Both the position numbers and the translations under genes were made by a program. A stretch of DNA of 5,270 nt from Firmicutes bacterium UBA4981 (GTDB taxonomy: Bacteria > Bacillota > SHA-98 > UBA4971), in assembly GCA_002398515.1 (NCBI GenBank), contig DGZL01000088.1:6522-11791 (forward strand), written 5' to 3'. Under the pieces are notes generated by a model. The model was not told the origin of the DNA, did not search any database, and saw only the letters and a list, made by a program, of their open reading frames with translations. Of this stretch, positions 1 to 5,228 are shown piece after piece (position 1 is the first letter of the stretch; each line of letters opens with the position of its first letter).

Positions 1-881
1 GCGATTGCGAAGCCGAAGGCTGTTATCACTGATCCGGTGATACTCCCAAGGCCTCCCAGGACTATGATGATTAGCAAGTTAAACGTCATTGTGAAAGTGA
101 AAAGAGTCGGGGATATTGTTGTGATTAGAGGCACAAGAAGCCCTCCTGCAACCCCTGCGAAAAACCCGCTTACGACAAAAGCCAGCATCTTCGTTTGGAA
201 AACGTTGACTCCCATGGCTTCCGCTGCAACTTCATCATCCCGTACAGCCTTCATAGCCCGGCCGTAACTGGAATTGGCGATATTCTTGACTATGAGTGTG
301 GTGATGACAGCCCAGCCAAAGCACGAGTATACACTAGCCAGCTCAGGGATGCCCTTCATCCCAAGCGGGCCGTTAGTGAGGGGGATAAGGTTATTTGCTA
401 GCACAAAGATTATTTCCCCAAACCCGAACGTCGCTATTGCCAGGTAATCACCGCGCAGCCGGAAGGAGGGAATCCCTACGATGAATGCCCCGAGAGCTCC
501 CATTAAGCCGGCTAGGATTAGAGCCAGGCCGAAAAATGATCCGGTACCCGGAAAAGAAAACGAGTTAAGCGGCCAAATAAGTGGCTGCAAGAACCACACA
601 AACTTCTTCTGTGGAAGCGGCAGCATTAGGAGAGCTACAGTGTATCCGCCAAGCGCCATGAAACCATTGGGACCAAGGGAGAACTGTCCCGTTATCCCGT
701 TAATAAGGTTATACGATACTGCAGCGACTATGTAGACTGCCCCTGTGCGCATTATCCTGAGGGTAAAGTCGTCCAGGCGCGTGTCAGCCCACCTTAGTGC
801 AAGAAATAGGATGCCCATAAGTAACAAGGTTAGGAGGGTGTTAAGGTATTTTGTGCAAGCAGCGTACAAGTGTTTCCGCAT
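1..881 (-). CDS. livM: LivM-type branched-chain amino acid ABC permease, C-terminus cut off by window edge
   Basis: This is the second membrane permease of a LIV-type importer; with LivH it should form the inner-membrane channel for leucine, isoleucine, valine or related amino acids. The frame is open from ATG at 881 to the left edge: 293 complete codons, while the family usually has about 300-360. Family signatures are clear: an N-terminal membrane segment near residues 13-30, NLINGITGQFSLG at 58-70 followed by GFMALGGY, LRGDYLAIATFGFGE at 142-156, the cytoplasmic ATPase-contact stretch GRAMKAVRDDEVAAEAMGVN at 207-226, and GGLGSITGS at 276-284. ATG 881 lies 4 bases past the livH stop, and its ribosome site (AAGG at 891-894, inside a longer AAGGAGAAGG) lies within the livH end, so the two are probably translationally coupled. 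LivG and LivF ATPase genes are expected further left. Assignment is firm; substrate specificity is not readable from sequence. Confidence 0.95.
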   Translation of the reverse strand, partial: MRKHLYAACTKYLNTLLTLLLMGILFLALRWADTRLDDFTLRIMRTGAVYIVAAVSYNLINGITGQFSLGPNGFMALGGYTVALLMLPLPQKKFVWFLQPLIWPLNSFSFPGTGSFFGLALILAGLMGALGAFIVGIPSFRLRGDYLAIATFGFGEIIFVLANNLIPLTNGPLGMKGIPELASVYSCFGWAVITTLIVKNIANSSYGRAMKAVRDDEVAAEAMGVNVFQTKMLAFVVSGFFAGVAGGLLVPLITTISPTLFTFTMTFNLLIIIVLGGLGSITGSVITAFGFAI

Positions 882-885
882 GTTC

Positions 886-1779
886 TCACACCTTCTCCTT
901 TAAAGTCTCACCGAGGATGCCGGTAGGCCTTACGAGCAGGAAGACAAGGAGCAAGCCGAATATCATGCCGTCACGATAGCCTGAAAGAGCGGGGAATATG
1001 GCTACAGCCATGATTTCTATAAGGCCGATGAGAAATCCGCCGATCATGGCGCCGGTGACATTTCCTATACCGCCGATCACTGCTGCTGTAAAAGCCTTCC
1101 ATCCGGGATAGATCCCCATGAGCGGGTTAATCTGTGGGTATTTGCATGCCCACATAATTCCTCCTGCTGCAGCAAGCGCTGAGCCTATGGCAAATGTGTA
1201 TGATATCACGGTGTCAACGTTTACGCCCATAAGTCGTGTGGTGTCAATATCCGTGGCAACGGATCTCATTGCCATGCCAAGTTTGGTGCGGTAAATAACG
1301 TATAAAAGGATAACAACCAGACCGATGCTGAGGATCGGCACCCATATGGAAACCCCGGAGATGGCTGCCGGCCCGATCCTGACGACTCTAGCCATTAGCT
1401 CGGGCCGATGAAACGGTTTCGGTCGGGCGCCGACTGTCACTAAGCCGAGGTTTTCCAAGAAGAAGGAGACGCCGACAGCGGTTATCAAGGCCGATATTCT
1501 CGGTGCGTTCCTAACAGGCCGGTAGGCGATTCTGTCTATGGTCATACCTACGCAAGCTGTAAGCGCGACTGCCAGGACTGCTGACAGTAACCATGGCAGA
1601 CGGAACACTGCAATCAGGAAAAACGCAAAGTATGCGCCAACCATGAAGATATCGCTGTGAGCGAAGTTTATCAGGCGCAAGATGCCGTAGACCATGGTAT
1701 ATCCGATTGCGATAAGGGCATAGAGACTACCCAGGGAGATTCCATTTGCTAATTGCTGGATGAAAGTCTCAAGACTCAT
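886..1779 (-). CDS. livH: LivH-type branched-chain amino acid ABC permease
   Basis: Complete 297-residue integral membrane permease, normal length for LivH. It should pair with LivM to form the transmembrane part of the importer fed by the binding protein encoded upstream. Visible signatures are the N-terminal LivH block NGISLGSLYALIAIGYTMVYG (12-32, quoted only to locate it) leading into LRLINFAHSDIFMVGAY (34-50), YRPVRNAPRISALITAVGVS (85-104), the cytoplasmic coupling loop RTKLGMAMRSVATDIDTTRL (163-182) followed by MGVN, and a GGIGNVTGA motif in the C-terminal third. Most homologues have HGD where this has HSD at 41-43. The ATG start has an AAAGGAG ribosome site (1789-1795) nine bases upstream. 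It sits 143 bp downstream of livK and 4 bp ahead of livM. No truncation or frameshift seen. Confidence 0.96.
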   Translation of the reverse strand: MSLETFIQQLANGISLGSLYALIAIGYTMVYGILRLINFAHSDIFMVGAYFAFFLIAVFRLPWLLSAVLAVALTACVGMTIDRIAYRPVRNAPRISALITAVGVSFFLENLGLVTVGARPKPFHRPELMARVVRIGPAAISGVSIWVPILSIGLVVILLYVIYRTKLGMAMRSVATDIDTTRLMGVNVDTVISYTFAIGSALAAAGGIMWACKYPQINPLMGIYPGWKAFTAAVIGGIGNVTGAMIGGFLIGLIEIMAVAIFPALSGYRDGMIFGLLLVFLLVRPTGILGETLKEKV

Positions 1780-1838
1780 TCATATCTACTCCTTTTGAAG
1801 CCGATAGGACCAATTCAGTTAGCATTGGAAGTCCGGAA

Positions 1839-1891
1839 GGGAGAGGAGCAAAGCGGAGCGACATAAATCCGCGCTTGCCCGCCCCCCTCCC
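1839..1891 (-). promoter_or_regulatory. Long imperfect hairpin between livK and livH
   Basis: In the minus-strand transcript, GGGAGGGG (1891-1884) pairs with CCUCUCCC (1846-1839) over eight positions, one of them a G-U wobble. An inner arm follows, GCAAGCG against CGCUUUGC with one bulged base. No run of T follows the 3' arm (TTCCGGACTT), so it does not look like an intrinsic terminator. In binding-protein transporter operons, hairpins placed just after the binding-protein gene often protect the upstream mRNA or partly block transcription, giving more binding protein than permease. That role is inferred from position; the pairing is read directly. Confidence 0.6.
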
Positions 1892-1922
1892 GGAATCAGA
1901 CGACCTCTATGGTGCCGGTTGC

Positions 1923-3056
1923 TTACGGATGAACCATAGTCTTGTAATCCCACTTGCCGTTTTTGACCTCTCTGAATACCACAGGCTTGATAGCGTCTCC
2001 GTTCTCAATGGTAACCGAGCCTGTAACTACTTGGAGGTTTTTCGTGGCTTCTATGGCTTCCGCGATCTTCTTGGGATCCGTGGACCCGGCTCTCTCTATC
2101 GCATCCAACACTATCAGATAGCAGTCAGCTGCCAGCGCCCCGAACACGTTGACTTCGTCGTCTGCTCCGTACTTTGCTCTGTAGAGTTCAACGTATTTTT
2201 TGGAAAGCTCTGATTCCGCTGCTTTTTCGTGCCAGAACGTTGTGTGCATGACGCCCTCAACTGCTTTCCCGCCGATAGCAAGGAATTCCTCAGTTGCAAT
2301 GCCGTCTGCTCCGAAAACAGGTTGCGTCAGGCCGAGATCTCTGGCTTGCACTACAGCCAGCGCAGCTTCAGTGTAGTAGTTGGGTATGTAGATGATGTCA
2401 GGGTTTTTTGTCTTGACGTCAGTCAGCTGGGCGCTGTAGTCTTGGTCTCCTGCTTTACAGTACGTGAGGGATACGACTTTGCCTCCGAGTCTTTCAAACT
2501 CCTGCTGAAAGAAATTGCCCAGGGCAACGCAATAGTCGTTTGATATGTCAGACAGAATCGCGGCAGTCTTAGCATTCAGGTCACGATAGCAGTACGTCGC
2601 GGCTATAGTGGCCTGGAACGGGTCAATGAAGCAAGCCCGGAACACGTACTTCTTTCCTTGAGTTGTCAATGGGTTGGTTGTGGTAGGTCCGATGATGGGG
2701 ACTTCCTTCTTCTCACAGACTTCGCCTGCTGCAAGCATGCTTCCGCTGATCATGGGTCCGATGATCGCAACAACGTTGTCTCTCTCTATGAGTCGGGATG
2801 ATGCGTTGGCTGTGTCTATCTTGTCAGACTTGTTGTCGAGTGGTATCAATTTGACGGGTCTTCCTAATACTTCAGGCTTCACGATTTGTGATACGATGTT
2901 GATGCCTTCCCATGCTGCTTGACCGTAGGCGGCAACTTGTCCTGTCATCTCCAGGTTGCAGCCGATGACTATAGGTTCAGGTGCTGCAGATTGCACCACT
3001 GCACCCAGTGAGATGAGGATGAGAGCCACGACAATACCTAAAAGGAGTCTTCTCAC
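1923..3056 (-). CDS. livK: Branched-chain amino acid ABC transporter substrate-binding protein (periplasmic-binding-protein type 1)
   Basis: A 377-residue exported binding protein that captures amino acids and delivers them to LivH/LivM. The N-terminus has RR then a hydrophobic core (4-21) and a likely type I cleavage site around VQSAAP (21-26). The mature part begins PIVIGCNLEMTGQVAAYGQA, the usual first strand of the Peripla_BP_6 fold, and continues with a ligand-pocket stretch IIGPMISGSMLAAGEV (98-113), then IIGPTTTNPLTTQGKKYVFR (121-140) and DPFQATIA. GDQDYSAQLTDVKTKNPDIIY and FGADG are also typical. The start is GTG at 3056, fixed by a strong AGGAGG site. There is no lipobox cysteine at the end of the signal, unlike most Gram-positive binding proteins. 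Seven cysteines are spread through the protein, odd for an exported protein and compatible with an anaerobe. Family is certain; ligand could be leucine, isoleucine, valine or another amino acid or amide. Confidence 0.95.
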   Translation of the reverse strand: MRRLLLGIVVALILISLGAVVQSAAPEPIVIGCNLEMTGQVAAYGQAAWEGINIVSQIVKPEVLGRPVKLIPLDNKSDKIDTANASSRLIERDNVVAIIGPMISGSMLAAGEVCEKKEVPIIGPTTTNPLTTQGKKYVFRACFIDPFQATIAATYCYRDLNAKTAAILSDISNDYCVALGNFFQQEFERLGGKVVSLTYCKAGDQDYSAQLTDVKTKNPDIIYIPNYYTEAALAVVQARDLGLTQPVFGADGIATEEFLAIGGKAVEGVMHTTFWHEKAAESELSKKYVELYRAKYGADDEVNVFGALAADCYLIVLDAIERAGSTDPKKIAEAIEATKNLQVVTGSVTIENGDAIKPVVFREVKNGKWDYKTMVHP

Positions 3057-3064
3057 TGCTCACT

Positions 3065-3072
3065 ACCTCCTC
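3065..3072 (-). promoter_or_regulatory. Ribosome binding site deciding the GTG start of livK
   Basis: The minus strand reads GAGGAGGT here, then eight bases, then GTG at 3056. The neighbouring GTG seven bases upstream is in another frame, and no in-frame ATG lies at a workable distance. The GTG start places the RR and hydrophobic core of the signal peptide directly at the N-terminus. Confidence 0.8.
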
Positions 3073-3215
3073 ATGTTCGATGACAATATTCCTCTCGGGC
3101 TTCTCGTCCGTGGAACATCTACTTCGTCTGTGTATCGGTTTTCCGCCTCACCTCCCATACTGAAACGGATTGGTTCTACTATGTTGTTCCTAAGACGGGT
3201 TCTACTCTCCGGTGT

Positions 3216-3234
3216 GCTTTGGCCTAACCAAAGC
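3216..3234 (-). promoter_or_regulatory. Perfect 7-bp inverted repeat in the livK leader
   Basis: GCTTTGG and CCAAAGC flank a five-base loop, in the probable 5' untranslated region about 160 bp before the livK start. In RNA it would form a stable small hairpin; no T-run follows on the minus strand, so it is not a simple terminator. It could be a leader stem or a repressor half-site pair. Function is unknown. Confidence 0.5.
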
Positions 3235-3262
3235 GCTACCTAAATCAAGGTGTTGTCCGTAT

Positions 3263-3292
3263 TGCTGATCTAGTATTTATACTTATTCAGCA
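3263..3292 (-). promoter_or_regulatory. Two-part 30-bp dyad, candidate operator of the liv operon
   Basis: An outer pair TGCTGA (3263-3268) and TCAGCA (3287-3292) encloses an inner pair AGTAT (3272-3276) and ATACT (3279-3283). The two are separated by symmetric three-base gaps and centred on TT at 3277-3278, so 11 of 15 symmetric positions pair. It lies in the A+T-rich zone before livK and includes TATAAA on the minus strand (a -10-like hexamer). This fits a dimeric regulator's operator overlapping the promoter, for example an Lrp- or GntR-type protein, but no regulator gene is in the window and the protein cannot be named. As RNA it could also form a stem. Confidence 0.45.
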
Positions 3293-3335
3293 CCAATATT
3301 AAGAATCCTCTATACAATTATGGCTACGACAGAAA

Positions 3336-3341
3336 ATTATA
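3336..3341 (-). promoter_or_regulatory. Candidate -10 hexamer for livK (TATAAT)
   Basis: The minus strand carries a perfect TATAAT here, just after the terminator-like hairpin and about 280 bp before livK. No good -35 hexamer sits 16-18 bp upstream (CACTGC at 17 bp); a TTTACA occurs only 8 bp away. Other -10-like words (TATAGA, TATAAA) lie closer to livK, so the exact promoter is unsettled. Confidence 0.3.
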
Positions 3342-3352
3342 CATTATTATGT

Positions 3353-3372
3353 AAAACCGCAGTGGGTGCGGT
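3353..3372 (-). terminator. Probable weak intrinsic terminator after the GNAT-ywlG unit
   Basis: On the minus strand ACCGCA, a five-base loop CCCAC, and TGCGGT form a six-bp G+C-rich stem, followed by TTT and then ACAT. It lies about 195 bp past the ywlG stop and just before the A+T-rich livK promoter zone, a sensible boundary between two transcription units. The U-tract is short, so termination may be partial. Confidence 0.55.
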
Positions 3373-3497
3373 CACGTAAATAACCCGATACAGTGAAGTG
3401 GAATGGCGTAAAGCAGACTAATGTCGCCATAAGAAGAGTTTGCGGTGGTAACTCCAAAGAGTCGGTCGAGGATCTCTTGGTATCTCTTGGTGACCAT
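3372..3497 (-). CDS. Doubtful 41-residue reading frame ending on the terminator hairpin
   Basis: An ATG at 3497 opens a 41-codon frame beginning MVTKRYQEILDRLFG and stopping at TGA 3374-3372, exactly where the terminator-like stem begins. The first 15 residues look like an amphipathic helix. Against it: no Shine-Dalgarno site before the ATG, no family recognised, and a frame this short is expected by chance. It contains the tandem duplication at 3472-3491. It could be a small protein, a remnant of a lost gene, or noise. Confidence 0.15.
   Translation of the reverse strand: MVTKRYQEILDRLFGVTTANSSYGDISLLYAIPLHCIGLFT
3403..3430 (-). promoter_or_regulatory. Six-bp stem with 16-base loop downstream of ywlG
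   Basis: ATGGCG (3403-3408) and CGCCAT (3425-3430) are perfect complements. No T-run follows, so it is not an intrinsic terminator. It may be part of the 3' untranslated structure of the ywlG transcript. Could be chance. Confidence 0.3.
3472..3491. repeat. Perfect tandem duplication of a 10-bp unit
   Basis: The unit ATCTCTTGGT occurs twice head to tail with no mismatch. Ten is not a multiple of three, so it would shift any coding frame; this fits a non-coding region or a decayed gene. Probably a replication-slippage product. Confidence 0.7.
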
Positions 3498-3567
3498 ATG
3501 TGCAGAGAGCCCGTTATTTTTGCAATTCATTTTGCTAAAGCATATACACACTGGGAAGATAGGTAAG

Positions 3568-4113
3568 TTAGGATGGATATTTGGCACGTGCACCGCCGAT
3601 AAGTTTCGGACGGGTCCTGGCGAAGGTGAGATGAGCATGGCCGATGGAATCTATGTCAAGGCGTACAGGGACAGCCACTCTCTTAAGGTGCATTCCTATT
3701 AGTGTATCTCCTATATCCATTCCGGCATGAGCGGAAATAGCTTCAACTACAACGGGATCTTGAAATTGCCTCATGGCTACTGCTGTCAGTGCTCCACCTG
3801 CGTCCTGATGGGGTATTACCGTAACTTCCTCAAATCCGTACCGGTCTTTGCATTCCTTCTCTACTACCAAGGCTCGGTTCAAGTGTTCGCAGCACTGAAT
3901 AGCCAGATACACATCGTGTTCTCGTGCCACAGGCAGTAGCCCGGCCATTATGGCTTCTGCTGTGTCCATGTTAGAAGCTGACCCGATTGTCCTGCCCATG
4001 ACTTCGCTAGTGCTGCACCCAATGACGATTATCATACCAGGTTCTAAGTTGGCTGTGCTTAGCAATCCACTAAGAGCCTCTTTGGCCTTGGCGGTTAAGG
4101 ATGTTAACTGCAT
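3568..4113 (-). CDS. ywlG: YwlG / UPF0340 (DUF436, TIGR01440) family protein
   Basis: A 181-residue soluble protein of a conserved but functionally uncharacterised family best known from Bacillota (YwlG of Bacillus subtilis). Numbered from the preferred start, the hallmarks are GCSTSEV at 32-38, QCCEHLNRALVVE at 73-85, the glycine-rich DAGG at 104-107, GMDIGDTLIGMHLKRVAVPV at 131-150 and TRPKLIGGARAKY at 167-179 near the C-terminus. The adjacent cysteines and histidine in QCCEHLNRA are family-conserved and suggest a metal or catalytic site, but no reaction is established. The longest frame would start at ATG 4152, six bases after the acetyltransferase stop. I prefer ATG 4113 because AAGGGAG lies nine bases before it and the family normally begins only a little before the ALxxLL helix. 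No signal peptide or membrane segment. Probably co-transcribed with the acetyltransferase gene. Confidence 0.9.
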   Translation of the reverse strand: MQLTSLTAKAKEALSGLLSTANLEPGMIIVIGCSTSEVMGRTIGSASNMDTAEAIMAGLLPVAREHDVYLAIQCCEHLNRALVVEKECKDRYGFEEVTVIPHQDAGGALTAVAMRQFQDPVVVEAISAHAGMDIGDTLIGMHLKRVAVPVRLDIDSIGHAHLTFARTRPKLIGGARAKYPS

Positions 4114-4122
4114 CCTCGGTGT

Positions 4123-4129
4123 CTCCCTT
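4123..4129 (-). promoter_or_regulatory. Ribosome binding site supporting the internal ywlG start
   Basis: The minus strand reads AAGGGAG, nine bases before ATG 4113. The upstream ATG at 4152 has only CTAAAGTGAC in front of it, a poor site. This is the main argument for the 181-residue form. Confidence 0.65.
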
Positions 4130-4158
4130 CGTATGTTGCTTAACTGAATCATGTCACT

Positions 4159-4710
4159 TTAGTTATTCAGCTTCCATTCGTGCTCCAAGATAGCGTATAG
4201 AAGAGAATCGCGCCACCTCTTGCCTATCAACTTATTCTCGCGAAGCCGCCCTTCAAGCTGCATGCCGGATTTTTCAAGGACTCTGGCTGACGCGAGGTTG
4301 AGCGGGTCACACGTGGCAAATATCCTGTGCAGCCTTAGCTGACTAAATCCAAAGGAAAGGAGTCCCTTAGCTGTTTCCGTAGCATAACCTTGCCCCCATG
4401 AATCCCTGCTGAGGCAATAACCGATAAATGCCTCGCGGTTGTGTGGACTTGTCACATGAAGGCCACATCCTCCGACAAGACAATTCTCAGCTTTCTTGAC
4501 TATTGCCAGATCAAAGTACCTGCGTGGGTTATCCTTCTGATGACTAATTGTCATGCGAAGGAAATCTTTGCTTTCGTCGATAGTGTTTGGACCCCACTCC
4601 ATGAACCTGACTACTTCAGGATCAGATGCGTACTTATGGACTCTCGGCAAATCTGACATCTTGAAATCATGCAACACCAGTCGGTCAGTGGTCAAGGATA
4701 GACTCGACAC
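4159..4710 (-). CDS. GNAT family N-acetyltransferase, RimJ/RimL type
   Basis: A 183-residue cytosolic acetyltransferase expected to use acetyl-CoA. The N-terminal block LTTDRLVLHDFKMSDLPRVHK (split around residues 6-26) matches the TERLxLR start of RimJ/RimL relatives. The acetyl-CoA pyrophosphate loop is SWGQGYATE at 104-112, preceded by IGYCLSRD. The later CoA-side motif is N138 LASARVLEKSGMQLEG (139-154), followed by the typical end RDSLLYAILEHEW. The target could be a ribosomal protein N-terminus, another protein, or a small molecule or antibiotic; sequence does not tell. Start is GTG 4710 with AGAGGGGG (4720-4727) nine bases upstream. Its stop lies 45 bp before the preferred ywlG start, so the two probably form one transcription unit. 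Length is normal; no damage seen. Confidence 0.92.
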   Translation of the reverse strand: MSSLSLTTDRLVLHDFKMSDLPRVHKYASDPEVVRFMEWGPNTIDESKDFLRMTISHQKDNPRRYFDLAIVKKAENCLVGGCGLHVTSPHNREAFIGYCLSRDSWGQGYATETAKGLLSFGFSQLRLHRIFATCDPLNLASARVLEKSGMQLEGRLRENKLIGKRWRDSLLYAILEHEWKLNN

Positions 4711-4962
4711 TACCTGATGCCCCCTCTGTCCAGCTCATTGGATTCTACTCATTTTCCCCTGTTCGTTCCTGCAAGTAAATTCTTCACAGTTACAGTTATT
4801 CCTCTACATAGAGAGTATATCTATTATCTCCGGATATTGCTCTTTGTCTGCCTGGGTATGTTGCGTTACCGCATGCGCCGTAAAGCCCCTGGCTTTAGCT
4901 ATGGGGATATAAGGCGCGCTTCCTGATAGCCCTCGCCTGGGATCACGCCGGTTAACACGAAC
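4711..4962. other. Intergenic region upstream of the acetyltransferase gene, with mobile-element-like end
   Basis: No credible gene here. The proximal part should hold the acetyltransferase promoter; the minus strand has a -10-like TATACT at 4819-4814, but no acceptable -35 hexamer at 17 bp, so I do not call it. A small hairpin CTCT-ACAT-AGAG lies at about 4802-4813. The distal part contains the nested hairpin at 4875-4917 described separately. Confidence 0.45.
4875..4917 (+). mobile_element. Nested hairpin resembling an IS200/IS605-type right end (solo remnant)
   Basis: On the plus strand an outer stem GCGCC (4875-4879) with GGCGC (4913-4917) encloses a second stem: CCCC plus TGGC (4886-4893), loop TTTA, then GCTA, a bulged T and GGGG (4898-4906). 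A competing pairing, TAAAGCC with GGCTTTA (4881-4887, 4891-4897), is also perfect. A CCCC-stem-GGGG hairpin with a GGCTTTAG tip is common at the 3' end of tnpB-bearing IS200/IS605 elements, where it serves as transposon end and as part of the guide-RNA scaffold. No TnpA or TnpB coding sequence is visible beside it, so this would be a solo end or a small non-autonomous derivative. Resemblance is from memory of the family. A bidirectional terminator is the main alternative. Confidence 0.4.
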
Positions 4963-5225
4963 ATGGTCGATTCTCAACCACATTTTTCAAAACGCTGGTT
5001 CAAATTCTACCCCCTTTTTGGATTTTCACAGCAAAAAGCTGGCAAGTGGCCGGTTTTCGACCACCCCCAACGGCAATAGTGGTTGATTTTCGACCACATT
5101 TTTGGGCTGAAGAGGGATTTTGATAGCTATTTGATGCTCAGGTGGAAGGTTTTCTACCACTTTTCTAGAAAAGGTGGCAGTTTTTCGCCCACCATTCTGA
5201 AAAAGGTGGTCGATTTTGTATCCAC
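4963..5225. repeat. Array of seven imperfect 19-20-bp dyad repeats, probable end of an IS21-family element
   Basis: Seven units match the dyad GTGGTCGATTTTCGACCAC: 4963-4981, 4995-5013, 5046-5064, 5079-5097, 5142-5160, 5174-5192 and 5206-5225. Each is close to its own reverse complement; the best is 5079-5097, with seven of eight stem positions paired plus a wobble. Starts are 32, 51, 33, 63, 32 and 32 bp apart, close to three helical turns or twice that. A decayed eighth unit may lie near 5111-5129. Multiple terminal repeats bound by the IstA transposase are typical of IS21-family elements, whose ends begin with TG; TGGTCGATTC at 4964 could be the outer tip. The istA gene would then lie to the right, outside the window. 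Iterons or a regulator-binding array are alternatives. Confidence 0.55.
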
Positions 5226-5228
5226 AAT

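Larger units (their letters stand above)
3057..3567 (-). other. 511-bp non-coding block between ywlG and livK: terminator, promoter/operator zone and livK leader
   Basis: No convincing gene is seen on either strand. In the direction of livK transcription the order is: a tandem 10-bp duplication (3472-3491), a hairpin (3403-3430), a likely terminator (3353-3372), an A+T-rich promoter-like stretch (about 3250-3355) with a 30-bp dyad (3263-3292), and a leader of up to about 200 nt. The leader holds a perfect hairpin (3216-3234), two copies of AGTAGAACC (3198-3206 and 3172-3180, 26 bp apart) and a possible pairing of AUGUUC (3118-3113) with GAACAU (3078-3073) that ends one base before the livK ribosome site. 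I found no T-box GGUGGNACC box and recognise no named riboswitch. Confidence 0.6.

Noticed and set aside
2956..2965. VIGC at residues 30-33 of the binding protein as a lipobox
   Set aside because: It lies beyond the hydrophobic core, after PEP, and corresponds to the first beta strand of the mature fold (usual IxIGxxxPLTG).
3064..3160. Minus-strand upstream frame starting MGGEAENRYTDEV that ends in TAG at the livK ribosome site, considered as a leader peptide
   Set aside because: It has no Shine-Dalgarno site and no run of Leu, Ile or Val codons as an attenuator peptide would; likely chance.
2956..3243. Plus-strand 95-codon frame opposite the livK start
   Set aside because: Antisense to the livK signal-peptide region and leader; no recognisable domain.
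3057..3567. T-box or named riboswitch before the liv operon
   Set aside because: No GGUGGNACC antiterminator box or other consensus core was found on the minus strand.
3445..3702. Plus-strand 85-codon frame
   Set aside because: Overlaps the 3' end of ywlG on the opposite strand and shows no family resemblance; a shadow frame.
4717..4926. Plus-strand 69-codon frame ending KAPGFSYGDIRRAS, considered as a tnpB tail
   Set aside because: It merely reads through the nested hairpin; there is no TnpB zinc-finger CxxC pattern or catalytic motif upstream and no ribosome site.
4963..5225. CRISPR array
   Set aside because: Although repeats recur at about 32 bp, the units are degenerate, the gaps between them are only 12-44 bp and partly similar A/T-rich sequence, and no cas gene is seen.
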